DNA of 64,000 nucleotides, taken from positions 62,001 to 126,000 of the forward strand of contig CAVUTD010000027.1 of the NCBI GenBank assembly GCA_963744345.1, given 5' to 3'. The DNA comes from DASTFP01 sp963744345. GTDB taxonomy: Bacteria > Verrucomicrobiota > Verrucomicrobiia > Chthoniobacterales > Terrimicrobiaceae. Both the position numbers and the translations under genes were made by a program. The notes beneath the pieces were generated by a model, which saw nothing but the letters and a program-made list of their open reading frames with translations, made no database searches and was not told the DNA's origin. Of the stretch, positions 52,303-61,715 are shown one piece after another; position 1 is the stretch's first letter, and every line of letters begins with the position of its first letter.

Positions 52303-53490
52303 TCACGACTGAGGTGCGAGAACCAGCCCTGCGCCGATGTCTGCCGGATCAAAACCGGCGGCCAACCCATTCTTGGTTGCCGAACCGATCAGCCGGGCCA
52401 TCCACTCTACGCCGTTTAGTGGTCCAGCCTTCATGAGCATTTCCGCCCACAGGGCAGCTACGCCGGCCACGTGAGGCGTCGCCATGCTGGTCCCGCTCAT
52501 CGTGGTAAGACCACCACCTGGCTTTGCGGAAAGAACGGCTACGCCAGGCCCCGATACATTGGCGAAAGTATTCGAGAACGGCGCCACACTGAGTCCTCCG
52601 GCACTTTCGCCGAGTGCAGCAACCGAAATCATGCCCTCAGCTACGGCGGGAGGAGCCACGGCAATCTCGTATGCCGGATTGCCCGTCCTGCGACTTTCAT
52701 TTCCCGCCGCTGCGATGAGGAGTGTCGTCTGGCCGAAAAGGCTGCGAGCTCTAATGAGCGAGGCGAGTTTCTCGAAAAGCATGACATTCGCTCGATAGCC
52801 CTCGAGAGCTCGCGTGACCGCTGCCTCTGTCGGAAAGCCATTGTTTTCCAGAATCTTCACGAAGCCAGGGAAGTCGATACCCAGGGACATAGAAACGACG
52901 TGGGCCCCATTCTCGACCGCCCAGTTGATGGCATCGGCAATTTGATCGCTTGATCCCCCTCCCTCTCCAAGGACTTTTCCGATGAACGCCTTCTTGACGC
53001 CCGGCGCAACCCCGATGCGCGTGCCGTCGACGTCTCGGCCAAAGATCGTGCCGGCGCAGTGCGTTCCATGGCCGTGTTGGTCGTTCGGCCCAGCAGTGGT
53101 GAAATTCTTCTGGATGAGGGTCACGCCGGCGAACGCCGCATGGTTGGGATCGATGCCGGTATCAAGAACCGACACGACCACTCCGTCCCCTGTGAATGGG
53201 GAGGCGGCGGCGCCGACCGCCTTGACGCCCCAGGTGGGAGCTCCGGCGGCTGGCTGAGCCTGACCTCCGTCGCTGACTGGCTCAATCAGCTTCATTGGCA
53301 TCGACGGCGCGATGGCGACGACATCGGCTTGATTGGCGAGCGCTTTGATCTCGCTTTTACTCACTTCTTCCACGGTGACGGATAGCCCGACAGGCGGCGC
53401 TTCCAATGGGTCGAAAACGGCAGCGCCTCCTCGGAATACGTCGCGTGTTGCTGCGCGGGGACTGCGGAGAATGGTGACCTTTGTTTTCAT
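52303..53490 (-). CDS. Subtilisin-like serine protease (S8)
   Basis: 395 residues. The catalytic triad is clear: Asp in SVLDTGIDPNH, His in HGHGTHCAGTI, and Ser in MSGTSMATPHVAGVAAL; the oxyanion Asn is in AAAGNESR. The N-terminal 85 residues (TVEEVSKSEIKALANQADVVAI) resemble an I9-type propeptide. No signal peptide is seen, so the enzyme may stay in the cell or use another export route. An insert at about 205-250 between the His and Ser regions is longer than in minimal subtilases. No obvious partner genes. Confidence 0.92.
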   Translation of the reverse strand: MKTKVTILRSPRAATRDVFRGGAAVFDPLEAPPVGLSVTVEEVSKSEIKALANQADVVAIAPSMPMKLIEPVSDGGQAQPAAGAPTWGVKAVGAAASPFTGDGVVVSVLDTGIDPNHAAFAGVTLIQKNFTTAGPNDQHGHGTHCAGTIFGRDVDGTRIGVAPGVKKAFIGKVLGEGGGSSDQIADAINWAVENGAHVVSMSLGIDFPGFVKILENNGFPTEAAVTRALEGYRANVMLFEKLASLIRARSLFGQTTLLIAAAGNESRRTGNPAYEIAVAPPAVAEGMISVAALGESAGGLSVAPFSNTFANVSGPGVAVLSAKPGGGLTTMSGTSMATPHVAGVAALWAEMLMKAGPLNGVEWMARLIGSATKNGLAAGFDPADIGAGLVLAPQS

Positions 53491-54153
53491 GAGTTCTTAG
53501 TCTTGCGTTGAGTTAGTTGACAATTCGATCGTTTCTTTACCAGGCTCTCCCTGGCTTGCAGGCAACTGGCGACCTAAACCGACACTGAAGCGGACGCCTC
53601 GTTTCCGATCCGGTCTGGCCAAAACACCCCTCAGTCAGCTCTCCGTCGTCGTATCGAAAGGTCGAGGTCTGAGTCGCGTGATGGCAAGCACTCATTGAGC
53701 ATTACGGACGCCTGTTAAGCCACGAAGCATCCCGAGGTTGATGACGCGTAAACGACAGAAGCAACAGAATAGTGACGAGCTCGGCATTTTTGATGGTAAG
53801 TCGGGCACTGCTCGAGACAAGCGGCAGGAGAGAGAAAGGACCATTCCACTGCTGCGGAGAGGTAGCCAGATCCACTACACTACCGTTCCTGGGCGCTCAC
53901 CATTCGGCCACAAACGAATGGCCTATACACGTTGTTCTTCGCCTTTTTGACGCGTTCAGCGTTGCTCTTGGCAACGGCTCTCACGTGATCGGATCGGATT
54001 TAGGAGGTGGACTCAGCGCAAGAACTCGTCTTTGTTTGTCTCTGAAACCCCGCCATTGATCAGCGCTCGGTGCGGATGGTCCGATGCTTCTCGCGAAGGT
54101 GAGTCAAGGCCGACATTCATCACATTGGAGATCCCGCGAAAACTTTGTCACGG
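53491..54153. other. 663-base stretch without a convincing gene
   Basis: Open frames here are short, basic and without motifs. It must include the subtilase promoter. Together with the following fragments it forms a gene-poor accessory interval (53.5-55.3 kb) that may be a decayed insertion region, though I see no terminal repeats. Confidence 0.4.
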
Positions 54154-54738
54154 TCATAAGCTAGGAACGGCGACCGGCGGAGGGCTCGTTTGGCGCTCCT
54201 TCACGGCGGCACGCGCCGGAGAACTCTCGCGCACTGGTGGAACAAAGCTTCCCGAATCGTGTTGAGGCTTAGCATACCCGACTTGCGGATTCGAGCCATC
54301 TTGCTCAGGTGACAGGAGTGCAATTTTTCTGAAGAGCACGGCCCTTTTGGAGTTATCCTCGCTGACGGGTGAATGCGTTGAATACTGCAGGGTGAGCTGA
54401 TTTTCCCCTTCTGCCATCCAGATTGGTATCGCGATCTCCTCAAAGCCATCTGTCTCGAAGACGTACTGCAGTTGCTCCTTTCCGTTTAGCATTACCCTCA
54501 TGGTCTGTCCAGGTATCGAACGCGCCGACAGTTCCAGAATTCGCTTTCCCTCGTCCTTGAGAAGGTAAACAGTCGTGGATTCCGGAGCCGTGCCCCATCT
54601 CACCACACCCAGGCCGTCAGGGTAAGGTCCTTCGGTCGTTAAGAAACCTTTTGTGCTGTCTCCCAAGCGCACTAAGCTAAGGGCTAAACCCCGGACTCTC
54701 GTATCGCAATCTCGATGTGACGCCACTGCTCGGTGCAA
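54154..54738 (-). CDS. Hypothetical protein, beta-rich, possibly truncated
   Basis: A 194-residue frame with protein-like composition from about residue 28 on (STKGFLTTEGPYPDGLG, VYLLKDEGKRILELSARSIPG, MRVMLNGKEQLQYVFETDG, EIAIPIWMAEGENQLTLQYS). It resembles a jelly-roll domain such as those at the C terminus of some membrane glycosyltransferases. The first 25 residues look unlike a natural start, so the upstream part of the gene may have been lost. No family recognised. Confidence 0.45.
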   Translation of the reverse strand: MHRAVASHRDCDTRVRGLALSLVRLGDSTKGFLTTEGPYPDGLGVVRWGTAPESTTVYLLKDEGKRILELSARSIPGQTMRVMLNGKEQLQYVFETDGFEEIAIPIWMAEGENQLTLQYSTHSPVSEDNSKRAVLFRKIALLSPEQDGSNPQVGYAKPQHDSGSFVPPVRESSPARAAVKERQTSPPPVAVPSL

Positions 54739-54780
54739 ATTTTGTCACTGGCCCAAACCAACTAAGCTGAACGCTTCGTG

Positions 54781-55240
54781 GCGATACCGAGCGCTAGACC
54801 AAGAAAATCGGTCGACCTACAACTCGGCTGGGAGGCGATCGGCTCGATTATCGTGCGACCTGTCTTTCTCGGCTTGCTCAGCGAAGCCCAGACTCTCAAA
54901 GGTGATCTAGAAGAAGCCCTCGGGAGAGTCGACGAAGGCATCGCATAGCGGAGTCGCACAGTGAGCTCCTCTCAAGGCTCTATTTGGATCGAATAAAAGG
55001 GCATGTTGCTGCATAGATGCGGCAAGAATGAAGAAGCAGAGAGGTTGCTGCCCGAAACGATAAGCTTTTCTACAAAATTGGGCGCGCGTTCCTTTGAATT
55101 GGCTGCCGCAGTGGGGTTGCTCGATGTTCAACGCGATCATGGCACCGACTCTGACGGAAAGCAAAGCGTTCGGCGAATCCTCAGCACCTATAGAAGGCCT
55201 CAGCAATTCATTCATTTTACGTGCACAAGAAATCGCCAAC
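54781..55240 (+). pseudogene. Remnant of a TPR-containing ATPase/regulator C terminus
   Basis: Three pieces in shifting frames line up as one TPR-like C terminus. 54781-54948 gives GWEAIGSIIVRPVFLGLLSE and then ALGRVDEGIA; from 54948 another frame gives SELLSRLYLDRIKGHVA; 55003 onward gives NEEAERLLPETISFSTKLGA followed by RSFELAAAVGLLD. The order and wording match the end of cyclase-associated or LuxR/AfsR-type predicted ATPases with TPRs. Two frame changes and stops, and the lack of any upstream ATPase part, mark it as decayed. Boundaries are approximate. Confidence 0.5.
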
Positions 55241-55309
55241 GTCTAAAAGTTCCTCGAACATTCCCTTCGTTGGCGCTGAGATTAAGCACTAATATAGATA
55301 AAAATTACG

Positions 55310-56251
55310 ATGCAAGCATACATAGACCGAGGCGGAGAACTTGTGTATGAACCGCCCTTTCTGGCGGAAGGGGTCGAATACTATGGGTTCATTCTTGAGT
55401 CGGACAAAAGCAAACTCCAAGGCGTTTGCGATCGTTACCTAAACGGCCCCATCGGGGGCGACCGCCGCTTTGTCCCGGCCGGCAATTTCGTCCTTCTGGT
55501 CTGTTGCAATCTGGCTTCTCTTCGGTCGATAACTCCTCCCTATAACGACTTTGGCCGTTTCGTTGAGCTCGAGGTCGCCTTCTGGGTAATGACCATCGAT
55601 ACGCAACAGAAGAGGTTGTTCTGGTTCCTGCCATACATCTTTGTGGATAATACCTACGCCATGGCCATGGGGCGAGAAATCTACGGTTTCCCGAAAAGCA
55701 TGGGGACAATCAGAATTCCCCCATCTCCTGAAGAAGCAGCGGAGCTTTGGCTCGACACCCTTGTCGTGAAAAAATACCCTCCGCTATCCAAGGCCGAAAT
55801 TGCGCGTCTGGTTCAGGTTCGTAGAGCACCAACTAGCGATGTTTATACAGGACCGACCGGCATTTGGCATAGTCTCGGAGATATGGTTAAGGACATTGTC
55901 AGCTTCCTTGATAATGAACTTAATCTTTTTGAGGACATTCGCTTGTTTATACGATCGATGGACGATCTCCTTCACCTCAGGATCCCGATGCTGTTCATTA
56001 AACAAATCCGCGATGTTGTTCAACCGAAGCAAGCCGCTTACCAGGCTATCGTTGAAACGACGGCATTCTCCTCTCAAGTCCACGAAGGACGAATCCTTGC
56101 CTCAAACTACGACGTGATCATCGAAGAGTGTGATAGCCATCCGATCTGCTCTGAGCTCGGCATGGCTACAACGGGCGCCCTCCGTGCAAAAGTCAGCTTT
56201 TATGTGAAATTCGATTTCGAACTCGGCTTAGGGACAATCGTGAACGGATGA
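55310..56251 (+). CDS. Acetoacetate decarboxylase-family protein
   Basis: 313 residues. AMAMGREIYGFPKSMGTIRIP corresponds to the core motif of acetoacetate decarboxylase, where Lys in FPK forms the Schiff base. The neighbouring second Lys of the classical enzyme is Ser here, so the pKa tuning and hence the reaction may differ. The central part (about 165-235) has an insertion of helices not seen in the small enzymes. It is the first gene of a pair with an FAD oxidoreductase 43 bases downstream, which suggests one pathway acting on a keto-acid or polyketide-like compound. Confidence 0.75.
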   Translation: MQAYIDRGGELVYEPPFLAEGVEYYGFILESDKSKLQGVCDRYLNGPIGGDRRFVPAGNFVLLVCCNLASLRSITPPYNDFGRFVELEVAFWVMTIDTQQKRLFWFLPYIFVDNTYAMAMGREIYGFPKSMGTIRIPPSPEEAAELWLDTLVVKKYPPLSKAEIARLVQVRRAPTSDVYTGPTGIWHSLGDMVKDIVSFLDNELNLFEDIRLFIRSMDDLLHLRIPMLFIKQIRDVVQPKQAAYQAIVETTAFSSQVHEGRILASNYDVIIEECDSHPICSELGMATTGALRAKVSFYVKFDFELGLGTIVNG

Positions 56252-56294
56252 ATCGCAAAGAGCGGATACACAAAGACACTTAGTAACACAGACC

Positions 56295-58388
56295 ATGTCC
56301 CAAAATAAGAAGAAGAGGCTTGCGATCTTGGGCGGCGGTATTGGCTCGCTCGTGACCGCATGGCAACTTACGAGTCAGCCGAATTGGCAAGAGATTTACG
56401 AATCCATCACCATCTATCAAAGCGGCTGGCGACTGGGAGGCAAGTGCGCGAGCGGCCGGGGGCCTAACGGTCGCATCGAAGAGCACGGATTGCATATCTG
56501 GTTTGGCTTTTATGATAACTCCTTCGATGTGATTCAAGGCGCCTATGCGATGCTAGGCCGTCCAGCGGGTGCGCCCTTGGCCACATGGTCGGACGCCTTC
56601 AAGAAACATAGCTATCTCATCATCGCTCAGCGATTCAAGGATCAATGGCATCCATGGGGGTTCGATTTCCCAATGGATGATCGTTTGCCCGGAAGGGATC
56701 GGGGCACGCCGAACCTCTGGCAGTGCATCCGTCTGACAATCGACTTCATCCGCAGGCACTTCGAGCGCTCAGGCATGATCCTTCACGTCGAGAGGGAAGT
56801 TGACTCTGAGGAGCAACAAAACGCTTTTTCCCTTCTTAGCCAAGCCGTCGAAAAGCAGGGCTTAACCTTCATCGGCGGGAACCTTGGTGAGAGGATTTTG
56901 TCAGTCCTCGTGTCGTTCGTGCGCAGGCTGGGGGACGACTTGGCACTTCACACCGAGGCTCAGCACTTTTTCATCAGGAGACTCCTCGGACATCTGCGTG
57001 ACTGGGTACGTCGAGAACTTGCGGAGAAGATCAATGTGGATCTGGAAGTGCATCGCTTTGTCCTGCTCATGGATCTGGCGATCACGGCGGTCATTGGTTT
57101 GCTAAGCGACCGTGTGCTCTTTCATCCAGACAAGCTGGATGCGATCGACCATCTCGACCTTCGCGAATGGCTTTCACAGCATGGCGCCCTGAATGCAACC
57201 GTGAACTCGGATCTGCTGCGCGGGCTTTACGATCTTGTCTTCGGATATCGCAATGGAGAGATCGAGAAACCGACGTTCGCTGCGGGGGTGGCGATACGCT
57301 GTACGTTTCGCATTTGCTTTGCCTACAAAGGAGGGATTTTTTGGAAGATGCAAGCCGGGATGGGTGATGCGGTCATCGCACCGCTCTACATCGCGCTCAA
57401 GAAACGCGGTGTGAGATTCGAGTTTTTCCAGCGTGTAAAAAATCTCGGGTTGTCGGAGGATAAGAAATCGATCGAAACGATTTCGATAGCCAGGCAGGCG
57501 ACCGTTAAGACGGGAGACTACAATCCTCTAATTGATGTCAAAGGTCTCGACTGCTGGCCGAGCACGCCGGACTACGATCAACTCGTCGAAGGCGAAGAAC
57601 TTCGGAGCCTCGATGTCAATCTCGAATCATTCTATGCCACCTGGGACGACGTCGAGACAATCACTCTTAGACATCAAGAGCATTTTGACGATGTTGTTTT
57701 TGGCATATCGCTCGCAAGCATTCCTTTTCTCTGCGAGGAACTGCTAAGCTGTGATGGGAAGTGGCGCGCGATGGTTAGAGATGTCGAGACAACACGCACC
57801 ATGGCTTTTCAGGTGTGGCTGAACAAGGATCTGCAAGAATTGGGGTGGGACGACATGAGTCCGGTCATGGATGCCTATGTCGAGCCGATGGATACATGGG
57901 CGGACATGAGTGAACTCATCGTGCGGGAGGCCTACGCCTCGTCTTCGAATATCAGGAACATTTCATATTTCTGCGGTCCGATGGAAGGAGGCATCCCTCC
58001 ACAATCCCAGGCTGATACTCCCGAAGAAGCGGTCAATGTGGTCAAGAAAATTTCTGATACCTGGTTGAACAGAGACAGCCGGAGATGGTGGCCAAAGAAT
58101 TTTGATCCGGCAACCGGCCAGTTCGACTGGAATTCTGTTGTCGATATCTACTATCGGGCAAATATTAATCCTTCCGACCGTTATGTGCTTTCGGTCAACG
58201 GTAGTACGAGCTCCCGTTTGGCGGGCTATGAAAGTGGATTCTCAAATCTATACCTCGCGGGAGATTGGACCGTAAATGGATTGAATGTGGGGTGTGTCGA
58301 AGCGGCGACGATGTCGGGAAAGATCATTGGAAACGTGCTCGCAGGCAATCCGCCCCTGAAAGATGTTTGGGGCTATCGCGATCTTTAG
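56295..58388 (+). CDS. FAD-dependent oxidoreductase (NAD(P)-binding Rossmann, phytoene-desaturase/amine-oxidase-like)
   Basis: 697 residues. KRLAILGGGIGSLVTAWQL is the FAD loop, IYQSGWRLGGKCASGRG the following ribose/pyrophosphate contact, and DWTVNGLNVGCVEAATMSGK the C-terminal FAD motif. The middle part is helical and large, resembling hydroxysqualene dehydroxylase- and carotenoid-desaturase-type enzymes. No signal peptide. It is coupled in arrangement to the decarboxylase-family gene. Substrate unknown. Confidence 0.8.
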   Translation: MSQNKKKRLAILGGGIGSLVTAWQLTSQPNWQEIYESITIYQSGWRLGGKCASGRGPNGRIEEHGLHIWFGFYDNSFDVIQGAYAMLGRPAGAPLATWSDAFKKHSYLIIAQRFKDQWHPWGFDFPMDDRLPGRDRGTPNLWQCIRLTIDFIRRHFERSGMILHVEREVDSEEQQNAFSLLSQAVEKQGLTFIGGNLGERILSVLVSFVRRLGDDLALHTEAQHFFIRRLLGHLRDWVRRELAEKINVDLEVHRFVLLMDLAITAVIGLLSDRVLFHPDKLDAIDHLDLREWLSQHGALNATVNSDLLRGLYDLVFGYRNGEIEKPTFAAGVAIRCTFRICFAYKGGIFWKMQAGMGDAVIAPLYIALKKRGVRFEFFQRVKNLGLSEDKKSIETISIARQATVKTGDYNPLIDVKGLDCWPSTPDYDQLVEGEELRSLDVNLESFYATWDDVETITLRHQEHFDDVVFGISLASIPFLCEELLSCDGKWRAMVRDVETTRTMAFQVWLNKDLQELGWDDMSPVMDAYVEPMDTWADMSELIVREAYASSSNIRNISYFCGPMEGGIPPQSQADTPEEAVNVVKKISDTWLNRDSRRWWPKNFDPATGQFDWNSVVDIYYRANINPSDRYVLSVNGSTSSRLAGYESGFSNLYLAGDWTVNGLNVGCVEAATMSGKIIGNVLAGNPPLKDVWGYRDL

Positions 58389-58435
58389 GTGCTTAGTCTT
58401 CCAGCGTAGGACGACGGCGAGCACTTAGCTTTAGT

Positions 58436-58990
58436 TTAAAGACGGAACTTCGGCTTCTCGACGGGGGTAGCTTGAGGTGTTGGGGTGGCAGGTGGCGGAG
58501 GCGGCTCCTCACGCGGAGCTTGAATTTCCGGTGAGGGTGTCGGCGATGGAGGGGATGTCTCCTGCGAGGGAGTGCTGTCCAAGCGCTCGGTCTCTATAAT
58601 CGGCGTAGGTGTGGGAGCAGGGCGAGCGGCGCCGCCCACGCGTTTCTTTCGTTGCGGCGTGACTTGAGGTTCGGCGCGCGTTGCGCCAAACGGTCTTTGC
58701 TGCACTTCGGCCGGAGCGACGCTGATGTTTTTCGTCGTGACGTAGCCGGTGCGGGAATCTTCGAGTTGGACGAAGCTATATGTGGTGCCTTTGCGAAGCA
58801 ATTTCACACGCGTTTTCTCCTGCAGAGAGACGCCCGTGGTAGCTCCGGGGACGGGTCGTTCCGTGTAGAAGGGCGTGAGGTTGCGTGTGATTACGTATTC
58901 GGGAGCCTGATCCGGGTTCAACGTCTGCGAAGCGCAGGCGGAAAGAACCAGCAGGCCCCCCCAGAGCAGAACATTTCGAAGAGACGTCAT
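58436..58990 (-). CDS. Lipoprotein with SH3b-like domain and Pro-rich tail
   Basis: 184 residues. Signal VLLWGGLLVLSAC with lipobox LSAC, then an SH3-type domain of about 65 residues (YVITRNLTPFYTERPVPGA, TRVKLLRKGTTYSFVQLEDSRTGYVTTKNI), and a long Pro/Thr/Glu-rich C terminus. SH3b domains in the envelope often bind peptidoglycan. Its ATG overlaps the stop of the upstream glycosyltransferase (58990-58987). Confidence 0.8.
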   Translation of the reverse strand: MTSLRNVLLWGGLLVLSACASQTLNPDQAPEYVITRNLTPFYTERPVPGATTGVSLQEKTRVKLLRKGTTYSFVQLEDSRTGYVTTKNISVAPAEVQQRPFGATRAEPQVTPQRKKRVGGAARPAPTPTPIIETERLDSTPSQETSPPSPTPSPEIQAPREEPPPPPATPTPQATPVEKPKFRL

Positions 58991-61209
58991 GGCAAAGAAT
59001 TGTTATCAACAGCATTGACATTCGCAATACCGAGCTCTCTTCGATAAATGCCTTCGACGCGGCGCGATGTCACCGACGCCGAGAACTGAGTGGAGACCTT
59101 AGCGCGGGCGGCTCGCGCAAGTTGCGCACCAAGCTTTGGCGATTCTCTAAGCTGCTTAAGTTTGCTCGAAAAGTCTGCCGCGTCGCCTGCTTGTGCGAGA
59201 AGACCTTCTCTTTCGTGGGCGACAACGGCCGCGATTCCCTCGAGTTGGGAGGCGATGATCGGAACTCCTGAGGACATTGCCTCGAGTAGAGCCATCGGGA
59301 GACCCTCATACAGCGAGGGGAGTATGAAGACGTCCAGAGCGTGATATAGAGAGGAGCGGTCCAGGACCGTTCCCAGGAAACGAAGTCGCGACTCGACGCC
59401 GAGCTCCGAGGCGAGCGAAGCGATCCGCTCACGCTCAGGGCCGCCACCCGCAATGACGAAGACCATGTCCGCATGCCGCACGGCGAGATGCGCAAGCATC
59501 GCAAAATTCTTTTCCGGTGCCAGCCGACCGATTCCACCCGCTACGAAAGCATCCGCGGAGATCGACAACTTGTTTCGGGCTTTGCGCTTCTGTTCTGCTG
59601 TGGAAGGGCGAAAGATCTCATCATCAACGGCATTCGGAACGAGGTCGATCAAGTCATTGGGGACTGCCTCCCAGCGTTGAAGAAATTCGCGGACGCCATC
59701 CGAAACAGCGATGATCCGAGAGGAAAACAAATGTGTGGAAGCGTCCGGCAAGAGCGAGCGCGCCCCGCGAAATCGCAAGTCGCCGCTCGTGTGGTCGTGC
59801 GCGATCAGAATTTTCTGTCCGACGAGTGCGGCCAAAGGCTTGGCGATCCAGTTTGCCCCTTGAAGGTGGAAATGCACGATTTGAAATTCAGTATTCCGGA
59901 GCAAGCGCAGAAACTCAGCGACGTACTTGGGTGGCCATTTTGCGCGTGAGAGGGAATGCACTTTGATTCCGATAGCCTCGAGAGCATCTGCAAAGGGCCC
60001 CCAGCCATGCATGACCGCGACCTCCACCTCGAAAGCGGCCCGATCACGGTGCCGGAGCATGTCCAAAAGCGCCGTCTGGGCCCCCCCCAAATCGAGATGG
60101 TCGATCACGTGAAGGACACGTATCATCATGGCAGACCTGCTAAAAAGGCTTTGACGTTCGTAGCCGTTGTCATGCCACTCGCGAACGAAGCGCTCGCATT
60201 CGCTCTGCGCGGCAAGAAGGCGTGGACGGTTCGAAAGCATCGCGACCGCTTCGGAAGAAAATTTCTCGAAATCGCCGGCCGCACAGAAGCCAGCTTGAAA
60301 CTTGTCGAACAGGGAATCCGGGTTCACGACCAGGGAAAGGATGGCTGTCTTACCCAGGCCGGAGTGGATGAAGGTGTTCGGCACGCCCTCGTGTTCCGAG
60401 GTGTTTACGAAGATTTTGGCGTCATTGAAGTGAGCTTGAATTTGCCTGTACGGGACCGTCTCGAGAAATTCGACATTTGGGAGGGTAGCCGCGCGAATGC
60501 TGACGGATTTCCAGAGGGCCTCGTCCTGTCTGGAGCAAATCATCCGACAGCGAGCCGTTGGAAAACGCTCCACCAGATCAAGGAAGAGATGAGGTCGCTT
60601 GACAGCATGGCAACGTGCGACCCAGAGGAGGTCGACGGACTTTGCTGCTGCCGCGGCGAATTTCGGCTCCGCAAGCAGCAGTCTTGTTACTGTGCAGGCC
60701 ATGCCCTTTTCGCGGAAGAGGTGTGCTTGATGTTCGGTTATCGCAAATCGGCCATCGGAAAGGCGCATTCCCCGCTCAAAGAGAGAGCCTCGCAGCGGAT
60801 TCGCACGGCGAAATCCGCCCTCGATTTCGGCGTCGAGCGCGCATACGAACACGAGTTTGAATGGAACAATCATCCTCAGTTGGCAGAGCACATAAAGCCA
60901 AGCCGTCCATCCATACACGACAACGTAAGACGGTCGCTCCTGCATCAGAACGCGGGTGATTCGCGGGAAGGCGCGCAGTGTGTCGGCGGGCAGTCCGGTG
61001 TCGAAGCGTCCTCCGAGGCGGATTCGAACGCCTTCTTGAACAATGCCATCAGATTGGCCGCTGTTCGCCGCGAGGATGATGGCCTCGTGTGCGCGCGCGA
61101 CAAGCTCCTGTGAAAGAAGAGCCACTTGAAGCTCGGCTCCCCCTGAAGCGCGTTGTGCGAAAGGGTCAAGAGCGAGATGAGCATTACCCGAAAGGAAAAG
61201 GAATTTCAC
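58987..61209 (-). CDS. Two GT4 glycosyltransferases in one frame (probably two genes joined by a frameshift)
   Basis: The 740-residue frame carries two complete GT-B glycosyltransferases. The first (about 1-360) has HLALDPFAQRASGGAELQVALL and a donor region EHEGVPNTFIHSGLGKTAI. The second starts at MIRVLHVIDHLDLGGAQTAL and has GGIGRLAPEKNFAML and SLYEGLPMALLEAMSSGVPII. The junction REWHDNGYERQSLFSR is odd. Removing one G at 60164-60165 changes it to HDNATNVKAFLAGLP and a TGA overlapping the second ATG (TGATG at 60128-60124). That end is typical of GT4 proteins, so two coupled genes, about 60126-61209 and 58987-60126, are likelier than a real fusion. Both act in glycan assembly. Confidence 0.82.
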   Translation of the reverse strand: MKFLFLSGNAHLALDPFAQRASGGAELQVALLSQELVARAHEAIILAANSGQSDGIVQEGVRIRLGGRFDTGLPADTLRAFPRITRVLMQERPSYVVVYGWTAWLYVLCQLRMIVPFKLVFVCALDAEIEGGFRRANPLRGSLFERGMRLSDGRFAITEHQAHLFREKGMACTVTRLLLAEPKFAAAAAKSVDLLWVARCHAVKRPHLFLDLVERFPTARCRMICSRQDEALWKSVSIRAATLPNVEFLETVPYRQIQAHFNDAKIFVNTSEHEGVPNTFIHSGLGKTAILSLVVNPDSLFDKFQAGFCAAGDFEKFSSEAVAMLSNRPRLLAAQSECERFVREWHDNGYERQSLFSRSAMMIRVLHVIDHLDLGGAQTALLDMLRHRDRAAFEVEVAVMHGWGPFADALEAIGIKVHSLSRAKWPPKYVAEFLRLLRNTEFQIVHFHLQGANWIAKPLAALVGQKILIAHDHTSGDLRFRGARSLLPDASTHLFSSRIIAVSDGVREFLQRWEAVPNDLIDLVPNAVDDEIFRPSTAEQKRKARNKLSISADAFVAGGIGRLAPEKNFAMLAHLAVRHADMVFVIAGGGPERERIASLASELGVESRLRFLGTVLDRSSLYHALDVFILPSLYEGLPMALLEAMSSGVPIIASQLEGIAAVVAHEREGLLAQAGDAADFSSKLKQLRESPKLGAQLARAARAKVSTQFSASVTSRRVEGIYRRELGIANVNAVDNNSLP

Positions 61210-61697
61210 GCGGATCTTTTAACCGAACGGGCAGGATTGCCCGCGACCACGTCTCCAGGAACAACGTCGTGAAGAACGACAGCGCCGGCGCCGATCACCG
61301 CATTGTCGCCGATTTTGATCGCACCGAGCAGGACCGAGTTAGCTCCGATCTCGACATTGTCACCGATGATCGGAGAGTCCGCCTGGCCTTTTTTCATGCC
61401 AATGGTTGTGCAGTGCCGGAGGGAACAATTCCTGCCAAGGACCGCGGCTTCGTGCACCACGAGACCTGTGCCATGATAGAGTCGCAAGCCGGGCCCAATT
61501 CTTGATTTGAGATTAAGCTCTATTCCAAGCAGCCATTCCACGTAGAGAACGTAGAAGGCGACGATGGGCGCTCCAAGCCAGCGCAGTGGTGGCCTCGTCC
61601 GCTGAATCGCCTGAGCGGTGCGATAAAGCAACAGCGCGCTGCGGCTCTTCCAATTCCCCGCGTTTGCCTCCCAATCTTGAAGGATCCCCGCTTTCAT
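61206..61697 (-). CDS. Serine acetyltransferase-like hexapeptide acetyltransferase
   Basis: 163 residues. A short helical N terminus (LQDWEANAGNWKSR) is followed by a left-handed beta-helix: GLRLYHGTGLVVHEAAVLGRNC, HCTTIG, GDNVEIGANSVLLGAIKIGDNAVIGAGAVVLHDVVPGDVVAGNPA. This is the CysE/WcaB subgroup used both for O-acetylserine and for sugar O-acetylation. Given its neighbours and the short N terminus, acetylation of a surface polysaccharide is the likelier job. Its stop overlaps the start of the GT4 gene (ATGA). Confidence 0.85.
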   Translation of the reverse strand: MKAGILQDWEANAGNWKSRSALLLYRTAQAIQRTRPPLRWLGAPIVAFYVLYVEWLLGIELNLKSRIGPGLRLYHGTGLVVHEAAVLGRNCSLRHCTTIGMKKGQADSPIIGDNVEIGANSVLLGAIKIGDNAVIGAGAVVLHDVVPGDVVAGNPARSVKRSA

Positions 61698-61715
61698 CTA
61701 CCATCGAGAAGCTTC

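Noticed and set aside
53491..55309. Mobile element or integrase remnant in the gene-poor stretch
   Set aside because: No transposase motif, terminal inverted repeat or target duplication was found.
59956..61113. Long open frame (385 codons) on the plus strand
   Set aside because: It lies wholly antisense to the GT4 genes, which have strong motifs; its own sequence has no recognisable domain.
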